Positions 1-9,422 of a stretch of 64,000 bases of DNA are shown piece by piece (positions within the stretch are counted from its first letter, which is position 1; each line of letters starts with the position of its first letter). Position numbers and translations under genes: made by a program. Where the stretch lies: NCBI GenBank assembly GCA_018873245.2, contig JAEMBT020000004.1, forward strand, positions 1,970,573-2,034,572, in the 5' to 3' direction. This DNA is from Archegozetes longisetosus (lineage: Eukaryota; Arthropoda; Arachnida; Sarcoptiformes; Trhypochthoniidae). A model generated the notes under the pieces. That model made no database searches, was not told where the DNA came from, and saw nothing but the letters and a program-made list of their open reading frames with translations.

Positions 1-1484
1 TCCAGAGTACGGCATTTCTATTTCTTATTTTACTTTATACTCAAATAGTTTGCTTAAACTCGATTCTATCTGTAGATTGAAGAATAAATTTGTTGAAATC
101 TCGAGAATCGATCATCTATTCAGAGCATGGCAAATAAAAGGCTTTCGTATAGCATAATCTTTAAATTTTTGCGCAACTCTTTTCATATTGAGTCTAACCA
201 GAAGTTAGTGAATGAAAATAAATATACATTTAATAAGGTTCTCTTCATCACAAAACTAAGCATTTATTGACTTTTATTTTTCTATCGGTAGAGAAGTAAG
301 AGTCATACTAGAAGATTGGATAGAGAATAAGAAAAACTATTTTTTTTTATAATACTGGATCTCTTGATGAAAAATAAGAGAAGCCAAACCCTTTTCTGAA
401 CTTTATTTTTGTGACCAAATACAGTATAAAAAATAGATTAAATACATGAAAAATGGGGAAAATCTATAAAATCTAGAAAATTTCTTCCGCACTCTAACGC
501 TATGAATGAAATTACTCTTATTGTAGAGCAGTTTCTTATGCAATGAAATAGAAATATTTAATGCTTTGATTTATAGAAAACTGAACATAAGTGAATACAC
601 AAAACACTTTAAAAAATATTTCTACATTTACATTTTTGTTGCTTGGCAACGATAGCTTCATTAATGGGATCAAAGTTACCCCAATTTTCCCGCGTTTTAT
701 TTAACCCCATAGTTGTTTACTAGTCATAACACATCATGCATCGCTGTGCACTTATAAACTAAGCATAGGAAGTGTCTGCACAATACCTGTCGTCCTTTAA
801 TAAATTACACTGTGATAGCGACATGACAGCATAGCGTCATAAACTAGAAACACGTAGCACTAAAATGTTAGGAGAATTTTCACTCCTAACTAGATACAGA
901 TGGGATCTCAAATTGAGGTGACTTCAGAAAAAAATTTTTATAAAAAAACCTTAAGTCTAAATAAAGCAAGTTTTCTACCATTTAAAGCCAGATATATGAC
1001 TGAGGAATAGAAAAAATTCCAATAATTTTCCTAATTTCCCTGATTTTTGACAGATTTTTGAACTAAAAGTTGGGAAAATTTAACCCCACACATGTGACGA
1101 AGGGTTAACCATAACAATATAGGTATCAAAATGAAGGATGTTAAAAGACAAATTAAACAAAAAAGAAATCATCTCTTAATCAGTTATAGTTATGAATTTT
1201 TGAAGGTACTAATTTTTAACATTATAGGTATAGGAAAAAGTTAAAGTCCAACAATTTTGCACTTTGAAAATTTATTAAAAATACTTCCAGTCATCGGATT
1301 TTGATCTAATTTGACTATCATAAGCGCCTCACTTAATAATATTTTTGATAATTATTTCAAGATAATTGGATTGATAATTAATTCTATAATGAATTAAAAC
1401 CTATTTTCAGTTTTTCCATAGAATATAATGGGGTTTCCATAGAAAACAATGTATTTGGACTTTGAAATTTTTCTAATCGCTTTA
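1..1484. other. AT-rich non-coding stretch
   Basis: I see no open frame with recognisable motifs here on either strand and no clear inverted or tandem repeat. It lies downstream of the 3' end of the decayed polymerase gene and may be host flank or eroded virus-like sequence. Confidence 0.5.
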
Positions 1485-1501
1485 CTAACCCCTTGGGCTA
1501 G
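1485..1501 (-). terminator. 3' hairpin after the polymerase stop codon
   Basis: Read on the minus strand this is CTAGCCC, loop AAG, GGGTTAG: a 7-bp stem with one G-T pair. It begins 7 nt after the polymerase stop codon (1509-1511). It is one of four similar hairpins next to gene ends in this block. A role in transcript 3'-end formation is inferred by analogy with the hairpin signals of giant viruses. Confidence 0.4.
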
Positions 1502-1578
1502 GCTTCGCTTATTGTAAATTGTCACCTCGTATTCTATAATGACCATAAGCTAAAGTTGTATATCCATTATTCAATATA

Positions 1579-2314
1579 CGCACAATTTCAAAACTAACTG
1601 GGACACTTTAAATGGTTATAACTCTATAATGAGTAGAGCAATTTTAATAAAATTTTTTCAAAATAATCTAGAAACATATAGAATTTTATTACAAAAGAAA
1701 TCATTTAAACATCTCAATAAACAAAAATGTTATAAAAGAAAAACGAGAAATTCATATTTGTTTAGATAATTAATGGATAGATTTATAAAATAAAATACTT
1801 TTAACAAAGTATGTGTGAAAATAAACCAAATTCATGAAATTATAAATTAATATCAATTAATATCGTGTATAACTTCCATTAGAATCAATCACTGTTTGCA
1901 ATCGACGGGGCATTGAGTCAATCAAATTGATGAAATTGGCCCGCGGGACATGATATGATGCAAATTTACTCAATTATAATAACAATAATAACAATTAAAC
2001 AAATGAATTGAAGACAATTTGTATTCAAAACGTAAAAAATACCGTAAACAAATTACGTCTAATTAATTAATATAATGATAATTTTATTCAATTAAAGGTG
2101 CAAATGTTCATTTATATAAAATATGAAACATTTATTATAGATTTTGATATTTCCTTTAATAATATTTTTATTTTACAAGATATTATAATGGTTCCTGATG
2201 CAAATAAATTCTATACGTTTACTGGTTATTTTGCAAAAAATTTGACTTAATTCGGTCAATCGGTTGGAAAGTTATATCAATTTAAAGTGTCCCAGTTAGT
2301 TTTGAAATTGTGTG
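1579..2314 (-). mobile_element. Tc1-like element inserted in the polymerase gene
   Basis: The two ends are inverted repeats of about 44 bp, reading inward CRCACAATTTCAAAACTAAC and on through GGGACACTTTAAAT, with few mismatches. The element is flanked by TA at 1577-1578 and 2315-2316, the Tc1/mariner target. The polymerase frame continues on both sides (KRY upstream, then TTLAYGH downstream), which shows the insertion directly. At 736 bp it is shorter than an autonomous Tc1, and only a transposase C-terminus remains, so it is an internally deleted copy. Confidence 0.85.
1857..1960 (-). pseudogene. Tc1-type transposase C-terminal remnant
   Basis: On the minus strand the frame reads NLIDSMPRRLQTVIDSNG and shortly afterwards ends in YTRY and a stop. 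This is the usual C-terminus of Tc1-family transposases. The rest of the transposase is missing between the inverted repeats of the 1579-2314 element. Confidence 0.75.
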
Positions 2315-5300
2315 TATATCTTTTATCATCAAAACTACTTAAAACAACTTTTGTTTGTTCTATAGTATATACATTAAGTTTTTCTGATTTTATCATGTTA
2401 AAAGTAGCTGATGTTTGTATTTCATTATCTAAAACTTTCTTCCATATCATGAATTGATGTCTATTTGTTATATGACAAGGTACTCCTTTTTCTCTTTTCT
2501 TTAACTCTGTTTTCAATTGATGTTCAATCGTATAACAATACATTTTTGCTCTAAGTCCTATAAACATCGTTACTATGTTCTCACCCGTTTCTATCTTAAA
2601 GCAGCCCAACTTCATCTTATTCTTTGCTTCAATTTCAAACCTATTTCTATCGCTAAAGTTAGATGTATCAAACCATTTATCAATATCATTTTTAATGTCT
2701 TCGTAGAAGTCTTCTGTTTTGATATGAAGCATTAAGCCATCAGTATCTGTTTGTACAACTTTAACTTTATCACCCTTTTCACTTTGTTCAAACCCCAGAG
2801 GGGACCCCCATTTTGGTTTCAAATACTAATAAACAAACTTAAACATTCTCCATTTAGACATCTCAAGTACACAAAAGCCAGCATAGATTGGTTTATTGTA
2901 TTTGACTTGTAAAAGATTCATATGGAGAGCTACCAGGTTCTTAGTAAATATTGTTTCACGTTTGAAATTAATCTTTTTCACATATCTTAATGCTTTCTTT
3001 CTCTCACAGCAAAACTTTATATCTTGTCTCTTGAGTACATTCTCTATCGTCTTCCCATAAACTGAATTGTTCATTAATTTAAAGAAGTCTTTCTCAAAAT
3101 CAGAAGTTCCATCTTGTCGTAACTTTGTGTTTAAATCAATATAAGGTTTCAACCAATCTTTTTGTTCATACTTTATAACACACTCAATCTTGTTAAGCAT
3201 AAGTCCATGTTGAATTGCTTGTTTCAATGTACGAAAATCACAAATTAACCCTTCTTTATTTTCCAAACTTGTAACTAACTTTCTACATTTTGTTATCTTT
3301 CTTAGTTTCTTTTGATATGGAGATAGGCCTTCATTCTTAATATCCTTATGAATAGGGAAAAATGGGTAGTCATTATGCTTATCATGTAATTCTTTAGGAT
3401 AATCTAAACTAACTTTTAGTGTATAACCGATATTATTATCATCAGAAATTTCACGTAATTGTTCTTCTAAATATCTAATTTCTTCTGTTGAGCACCATTT
3501 AAATGATTTATAAGGTAATTTAAAGACCATATAAGTTGTTAGCATCAACAGGAACAAGATATGATGATTCTTTTGTTGGATCATAGTTTATCATATATTT
3601 ATTATTTGCTTCAACATATCGTTTCATAATGCAAGACAATCCACCTCTTATACCTTCCATTATCATTAACAACATATCTTGGTCTGTTAGTAATTCTAAT
3701 TCGATTCCTGTGTATTTTAACATTGCATCCCAAGATAGTCCAGGACTAGAGATGTAATGAGCTGGATCTAAACCATAATGTTTTAATGATATATCTTTAA
3801 ATGACTCAAAGCAATCAGCAAGAATTAAAACATCACAAGTTAGATATAATTCCATATATTCTTTGAAAGTTTTACAATTGAAATGATTCCATAATTTCTT
3901 TCCTCTTTCGTATTCTTTCAGCTCAATTTTTGTATCTTTGAGATTATCATAGAAAGATTCATGGTTGGGATATTCTGTAGATTCCAACTTGTCAAAACTA
4001 TCAAGATGTGAATAAGGAAATACACCTTTTTGAGCTAGTAATTCTAGGATCTCAATAGGTAAGTCTTTAAAGGAAGAAGTTAAATTCTTAAAGTTTTTAA
4101 TTCCAGCTTTATCTTTATCATATAGCATCTTAGCCGATTTATCAATCGATTTCAATAGAAATTTGATGGAGTCTTTGAATTCAAATTGGATATCAGTTTT
4201 TTCAACTTTAACAGTAATAGAGAACTATTTCTCTTCAGTTTGAGAGATAATCTTAATGTTTCTGTCAATTTTGTAAAGCTTCCTAATGAAGTGCTTAAAG
4301 TCATATCCACTCCCATTATGGAAAAAGGCTGGTATCTTTAACGAGGTTCTAACATTCAAATTACATGATTGATGAGCTGCTCCTCTAAATTTTCCAGTTA
4401 CATGACAATGATCTCTAACTTTTATATAAGTTTCAATAAACTCTTTTTTACAGAAATGACACTTTTCTGATTGTACAAACTTTAATAAGTCATCCTTATT
4501 AAGTTGTGGTTTGTTAAATTCTTTTAATCGTTCCAGAAATAACTCATTTAACTTTCTCCCCTCCTCTATAAGTGTTTATACAGTGTTACGCATAGTATCT
4601 TTAGCAGAAGTACCTGTATATTATTTAAAAGTATTATAAAATTTACTTATTCCTAATAATCCATAAGCACAAGCCTCATGTCGTGCTTTCAATCTTTTGT
4701 GATTTAATTTTTTTAAAATAGCTTCTAAACCAGTGTAATACACCAAATGAACTCTAGTAGTTTTATGAAAATTCTTAAACTTTAAAATGTTATCTTGCGT
4801 TTCAGGAAGAATCGGAATAGCTTTCTCGTTGTCAAAGTAACTATCACATAGAGTTAGATGTCTTCTAAATATTTCTGTTTTCTGTATGATAGAAACATCT
4901 TTCACATATAAAATGATGATTTTTATGTTTAGTTAATTGATCTCTAACTAATTTTGATAAGCTTTTTATATAAACATAATGAGATCTAGCTTCGTCTTCT
5001 ATTAAAAGTAAGTTTACATGATCTGATTTCTTTTCATCTTGAGAACAAGTTAAATAAGGTTGTATTTGAACATTACTATTCCCATTAAGAATATATAAGT
5101 TTATTGATATATTATTTTGTTTACAAAACTTTTTTATATCAACCACATCAACTGGAAACTTGATGTTAGTAAAGTTATAATCTTTATTCCAATTACTATA
5201 CCATGATACTCTTTCTGTGTGATGAGTAATTTCATTCTTGTGTTTATGGTATAACATGCAGTATTTAAAACATTTCTGATCTTCATTCTTAATATTAATA

Positions 5301-6209
5301 GTTGCCTTTTTATTCTTAATCCATTGCGGTAAATCTATATAAGAAGAACCTGATAATGGCTTATATTCTCTTAATTTAAAATCAAAATTTACAATATTTT
5401 CTAATTGCCAATATCCTTCGTTGTTGTCCCAAGTTTCTATTGTTTCATGAATTTCAAGAAGTAAAGCATGAATGGCTTCTTTTATCTCAAGTTTATTCAA
5501 TATTATTTTATTTTTAGAAGGTACTGTTATTTCTTCAAACTCTTCTTGTCCAGTCGCTGGATGAAATTTTCTAAATTTACCTTTTATTACTAACTGTAAT
5601 TTTATTGCTGCCTTAATCTTTAAAACATATTTCATTCGCTCAGACATTAATTCTGGTAATTCTTCCATAAGAATCTGAATTAAACTAATATCATTTTTTG
5701 GAGTTATTCTTAACGTTAAGAAACATCTCTCTAACGCTTCTTATGATATTCTTACAATATAATCATCTGTTTCAAAATCAAGATCATTAAAATGTTTTTT
5801 CTTTGTTTTTTAATATTAAATGATCTAACTTTTTGTTTTAGTTTATCTTGAAATAACTTTATATTATTTTTATGAGTAATTGATTTAAGATAATCATTCC
5901 ATTGTTTTTTAAATACTAAAATTTTACAATTTCCACGATATTTTTGAATATTATTTATTTCATCTTTAATTAACTTAGTGTTACTTTTATGTAAATTTGA
6001 TTTAATATGATGATAAAATTCATTTTCTAATACTAAAATATTACAAATTCCACAATGTTTTTGAATCTTAACATTATTTTTTTTTTGGTTTTTTTATATG
6101 TTTACTCCAATTTGATTTGAATATTCTTTCCATTTATATTAAAAATTAATTTTTGTTAAATATTAATTTTTCAGTTATTAATATTTATATAAATTTGAAA
6201 CGAGCTAAT

Positions 6210-6246
6210 GGAACCCCTGTCGCCATCTTATGGCAACCGGTGTTCC
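6210..6246. promoter_or_regulatory. GC-rich hairpin 1
   Basis: GGAAC pairs with GTTCC at the base and GCCAT with ATGGC around a CTT loop at the top, with CC/GG and GT/AC pairs between them. It stands out from about 100 bp of almost pure A/T on each side. The function is unknown. Confidence 0.5.
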
Positions 6247-6591
6247 ATAACATTATCAAGTGTTCAATCTTTCTAATTTGCTAAATATCTTAATTATAAC
6301 TGAATTAAACAACACTTCATAAATCCATACATTTAAAAGTATTAACCAAAACATAATAGTCACAACCATTGTTGCACTTGTGTAGATATCTAATTTCATT
6401 GTATCCAAAATTAATGTTATTATAATTGTTAACCGTGATAATATAAATATGTAAATACCTTAAGTATTAATCCGTTAGGATTATCTATCATTTGCCTATA
6501 ATCTGTTAATCCGTTAACATTATATCAATATAATAAATCCCTATATCAAACGCTTAATCTTTTTCTTTCTTAACCTAGTCCCTCTGACCCG

Positions 6592-6631
6592 CTGAAGTTG
6601 TACCGTGCTTAATCGAGCACGTACTCTTCAG
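6592..6631. promoter_or_regulatory. GC-rich hairpin 2 with a 15-bp stem
   Basis: CTGAAG (6592-6597), GTAC (6600-6603) and GTGCT (6605-6609) pair with AGCAC (6616-6620), GTAC (6621-6624) and CTTCAG (6626-6631) around a TAATCG loop. Only a small internal loop and a bulge interrupt the stem. This is the strongest hairpin in the block. Confidence 0.6.
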
Positions 6632-6664
6632 TCTTTACCCCCTATCCTCTAAAGCAGCGACACG

Positions 6665-6695
6665 CCGGTATCTCCATACCAGCTTGGAGAACCGG
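6665..6695. promoter_or_regulatory. GC-rich hairpin 3
   Basis: CCGGT and TCTCC pair with GGAGA and ACCGG, with a single bulged A. A competing smaller hairpin, GGTAT/ATACC around CTCC (6667-6680), uses part of the same sequence, so two alternative folds are possible. Confidence 0.5.
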
Positions 6696-6781
6696 TCAAC
6701 GGGGCATCTTAGCCACCAGTCCCGTTTCAAATTAAAAAATTAATGATAAATTAATTTCTTAATAAATAAATAATATCAATA

Positions 6782-7048
6782 ATGGAAACAACAACTAAAT
6801 TGTGTGTTAAATGTAAAGAATATAGATTATTTACAGAGTATTCTAAAAATAAATATGGAAAAGATGGATTATTTTGGGTATGTAATTATTGTTTAAAAGA
6901 ATATTATATAAATAATACTAAGCCTGTAAAATGTGATTGTGGAAGATTTATAAATGAAAAATATCTAAATACTCATATAAAATCTAATATTCATAAGAAA
7001 TATTTAACATGTTATTCTAAAATTATTAAAAATTTGAAAATGAAATAG
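6782..7048 (+). CDS. Small double zinc-motif protein (virus-like)
   Basis: An intact 88-aa ORF starting at ATG 6782. The N-terminal half has the pattern CVKC, then KDGL, then CNYC: a four-cysteine zinc knuckle like the short ribbons found in phage and large DNA virus proteins, often next to endonuclease-VII folds. The C-terminal half has CDCG followed by HIKSNIHKKY, a C2H2-like finger. That second finger resembles the repeats at the N-terminus of the polymerase relic next door (HHIKSNLHKSN). It is transcribed away from the polymerase across the hairpin-rich gap, and a perfect 7-bp hairpin starts 5 nt after the stop. It is the only undamaged gene of the virus-like block. The function is unknown; DNA or RNA binding is inferred. 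Confidence 0.65.
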   Translation: METTTKLCVKCKEYRLFTEYSKNKYGKDGLFWVCNYCLKEYYINNTKPVKCDCGRFINEKYLNTHIKSNIHKKYLTCYSKIIKNLKMK

Positions 7049-7052
7049 TTTC

Positions 7053-7071
7053 AAGAGTCTAAAGGACTCTT
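7053..7071 (+). terminator. 3' hairpin after the zinc-finger ORF
   Basis: AAGAGTC, loop TAAAG, GACTCTT: a perfect 7-bp stem that starts 5 nt after the stop codon at 7046-7048. A further GGAGTCTTT follows, so an alternative pairing exists. Confidence 0.5.
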
Positions 7072-7326
7072 AAGGAGTCTTTATCATACTTAAGAAATAG
7101 CTTGAATAATCTTTAATAGTCTTATCTAGTATCTATAGAAATTCTTTAAGATACTTTTAAACTATATATATTATATTATCTCTTTTCTGTATACATAGTA
7201 GCTTTAGGATATTTGAATGTATTAAATATTAAAAATTTATTAATAACTTCAACATATTTATCTGAAATAATATTTTTATTTATTATTGATACTCTTTCTT
7301 TTAATTCATCTAAGTAATATTTCTTT

Positions 7327-7340
7327 ATCAAATAATTGAT
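7327..7340 (-). terminator. 3' hairpin after the coiled-coil gene
   Basis: ATCAA, loop ATAA, TTGAT: a perfect 5-bp stem about 9 nt beyond the minus-strand stop at 7350. It is short enough to arise by chance alone. It counts mainly because the neighbouring genes show the same arrangement. Confidence 0.3.
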
Positions 7341-7349
7341 TTAATTTTT

Positions 7350-7975
7350 TTATTTTTTAATACTAGGTTTTTGTACATAATGATTTTCATCATTAGATGC
7401 TTTTGCATAAGCTCTACTAACTTTATTTTTATAATCTTCAGAAATAGAAATTCGTTTAAATTTTTTATCTAATTCTTCTTCCTCTATATCAATTTCATTC
7501 ATTAATTCAACACATTCATGTGGTTTAAGTGTTTTACTATCTTTCAAAGTTAAAGATAATGATATTCCTGGAACACTAACTTTTGCTTCTTTTTGTTTTT
7601 CATTATGTTTCTTTGCAAGAGCATTAAGTTCATCACGTTCTTTTTGATATGCTTCTTGTAATTTATCTATAATCTCTTTATATTTTTTATTCTTTTGCAT
7701 TGAATTATTTAACATTATACCCTTACAATCTGATTCACACATTTTAGAAAATAATAGAACAAACAATAAACGAAATGATTTTTTTGTTCAACAGATGCAT
7801 CTAAAGTCTCTATTTTTTCATGTAATTCACTCATAATATCAATATATTATTTTGCAGTTTTAGAGGTAAGTTTATTATTATTGAATGCTAATATATTATC
7901 TAAGTTAACTTTAGATAAATCATGAATACTTTGAATGGTATTATGTAGGGTTGATAATGTTATTTGATTTGCCAT
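7350..7975 (-). pseudogene. Coiled-coil protein of the virus-like block, frameshifted
   Basis: From ATG 7975 the frame reads MANQITLSTLHNTIQS and on to an in-frame TAA near 7850. It resumes as MSELHEKIETLD, then shifts frame within an A7 run near 7785. The remaining 138-aa frame runs to 7350 and is rich in Glu, Lys and Asn. The stretch around KYKEIIDKLQEAYQKERDEL looks like a coiled coil, and a second helical part follows. I do not recognise a family. It is convergent with the 6782 ORF, and both show 3' hairpins. The damage may be real decay or, for the A-run, a homopolymer sequencing error; the TAA cannot be explained that way. Confidence 0.5.
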
Positions 7976-8090
7976 TTAAATAAAATATTTTTTATTTTGT
8001 GGAAATACGGTATAGTATGGTAATATGGTATGGAAATACAGTGCAGTATTGTATGGTAATACAGAAATATGGAAATGATTTTATATATAA

Positions 8091-8475
8091 ATGACGTCAA
8101 ATCATATAACAATAGATGAGTTTATCAAACTGTTAAAAGAATATGATTTTAAAAAGAATAGCATAAGAATTTTTGCAAACGAATATAAAATATCTGAAAA
8201 AACTGTTACAAAATGTCTAAAACAATATAATATTAATTATAGTTCAAGAACATTATTAATACATAAAAATCGTGATGTTAATGGTAGATTTTGTTTGAGT
8301 ATTAACTCATTTAGTGCTGAAAGAGGTAAAGATAATAAATTTAGGCGAAGCCCTAATGAGTTTCACGAATTAGGAACAATTGAAAAAATGAAAAATAAAT
8401 CCATCTAAAAATCAAAATTTAAGTGAAAAATCTTATGAAGAAAGATTAAGACGTATTATGTCACCTTTTAAATAA
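8091..8475 (+). pseudogene. HTH-like protein of the virus-like block, frameshifted
   Basis: From ATG 8091 a frame of 105 aa starts with DEFIKLLKEYDF and contains NEYKISEKTVTKCLKQYNI, which looks like a helix-turn-helix (turn around ISEKTV), then NRDVNGRFC. The frame is lost in the A-rich run near 8390; one base later the sequence stays open as SEKSYEERLRRIMSPFK to a TAA at 8473. A DNA-binding role, perhaps as a regulator or recombinase adaptor, is inferred from the HTH shape only. A perfect 6-bp hairpin starts about 12 nt after the restored-frame stop, which supports 8475 as the true gene end. Confidence 0.5.
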
Positions 8476-8487
8476 AAAAATAAAGAA

Positions 8488-8505
8488 ATCTATAGGATGA
8501 TAGAT
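8488..8505 (+). terminator. 3' hairpin after the HTH-like gene
   Basis: ATCTAT, loop AGGATG, ATAGAT: a perfect 6-bp stem just beyond the TAA at 8473-8475. Confidence 0.4.
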
Positions 8506-8872
8506 AGTTTTTTATATAATAAATGAAAACTCTACAATAAGATGTTTTATACATAAAGATATAAATAATAATTTTATAATATCATCTAAAAGAAAAATAG
8601 ATAATTATACTCCAGTTACATTAAACTATATTAAAGAAAATTTTTTAATGTTTGATGGTAAAAAATATTAAAATATGTTATCACATGATTATAGAAAATA
8701 TCTTATTAATGATGGTAATATAAAATTAAGACATTTGAAAGAAGATAAAATATTTTTAAAATTTTATAATGATACAAATCTTTATGGAGTTAAACCATTA
8801 AATGAAATTGCTCCTGAAAAAAAGTGTTACTCCAACGAAGTTATCGATCGCAAGCGAGACTCATGGTGTTAA
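8504..8872 (+). pseudogene. Broken ORF at the right edge of the virus-like block
   Basis: One frame is open from 8504 to 8872 except for a TAA at 8669-8671. It has no plausible ATG near its 5' end and reads through segments such as DNYTPVTLNYIKENFLMFDG and MLSHDYRKYLINDGNIKLRH. Composition (Lys, Asn and Ile rich, A/T-ending codons) matches the other genes of the block. No family is recognised. The Merlin element begins only 60 bp further on, so the original gene may have been cut off there. Confidence 0.35.
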
Positions 8873-8931
8873 ACAATTAACTTCGCTCAATGGAAACAGA
8901 GATTCTAAAATTTGTTTAAGAAATAATAATG

Positions 8932-9215
8932 GGGTAAATCCTAGTTTAGTCCGATCGGCCACTTCCCGACATCCCACCTCCATGTGTGATACATCGTTGG
9001 ATTCAGCTCATCAATACGAGTAATTTGATACTACACTTGACCATGTCCCACCCGAATCTGACCACTTCTGGCCAACTCCCGACGGGAGTGGCCAATTCCC
9101 GCAAGTCGTATATCGTTGGATTCAGCTCACCGAACTGAACAGTTTGATACCCCTATTGGCCATGTTCGGCCACAAATAACGTCAAAAATCACGATAAACC
9201 TATTAACTGGGTTCA
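8932..9215 (+). repeat. Left terminal inverted repeat of the Merlin element
   Basis: Reverse complement of 11074-11357, equal in length, with three substitutions clustered in the outer third. It contains an internal duplicated motif, CGTTGGATTCAGCTCA (near 8994 and 9113), that may serve as a repeated transposase-binding site. Confidence 0.95.
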
Positions 9216-9422
9216 ATAAATATTCTGTGCAGAGGCCACTCAGCTGAACCCAGAGATCACCAGCGTGGAGGTGTAGCTTGACTTGATCTCCAAAATAAAG
9301 GACAAACATATACATAGACGCAGACAAACACTTAATGAACTATTTACGTATGAATTTTTTTTTGAATTTCTTGTATTTTTATTTTTTTTGGAATTTTGAA
9401 TTATATAGTAAATAAAAAAAAT

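Larger units (their letters stand above)
1509..6138 (-). pseudogene. Protein-primed family B DNA polymerase (Polinton/adintovirus-like), decayed
   Basis: Relic of a DNA_pol_B_2-type polymerase, which in Polintons and adintoviruses replicates linear DNA from a terminal protein. Order from the N-terminus (high coordinates): two to three C2H2-like repeats (about 5825-6138), a conserved pre-exonuclease region (4865-5668), a C-x2-C plus RDHCHVTGKFRG treble-clef motif (near 4400-4470), exonuclease regions, DANNLYG motif A (near 3540), KLMNNSVYGKT motif B (near 3070), TDTDG motif C (near 2755), SSFDDKRY (near 2325) and TTLAYGHY (near 1545). Damage: TAA near 5735, 4621 and 4570; TAG near 4223 and at 2826; frameshifts near 6080, 5780, 4885 and 3540. 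Motif C has Gly where Ser is usual, and the first exonuclease Asp appears lost. A Tc1-like element splits the C-terminus (1579-2314); removing it with one TA leaves the flanking frames aligned. No integrase, packaging ATPase or capsid gene is visible. Confidence 0.85.
6139..6781. other. Divergent intergenic region with three GC-rich hairpins
   Basis: This gap lies between the start of the polymerase relic (minus) and the zinc-finger ORF (plus), so it should hold both promoters. Most of it is extremely AT-rich, but it carries three GC-rich blocks, each folding into a strong hairpin (6210-6246, 6592-6631, 6665-6695). I see no coding frame in it. It could be a replication or transcription control region, or it could encode a structured RNA. 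Confidence 0.5.

Noticed and set aside
6586..6597. GACCCGCTGAAG resembles the start of eukaryotic 28S rRNA (GACCCGCTGAAT).
   Set aside because: The match is only about 11 bases and the following sequence does not continue as 28S, so it is treated as chance within a hairpin arm.
6592..6695. Possible self-cleaving ribozyme or tRNA in the hairpin cluster.
   Set aside because: No hammerhead core (CUGAUGA with GAAA) or tRNA cloverleaf could be drawn on either strand.
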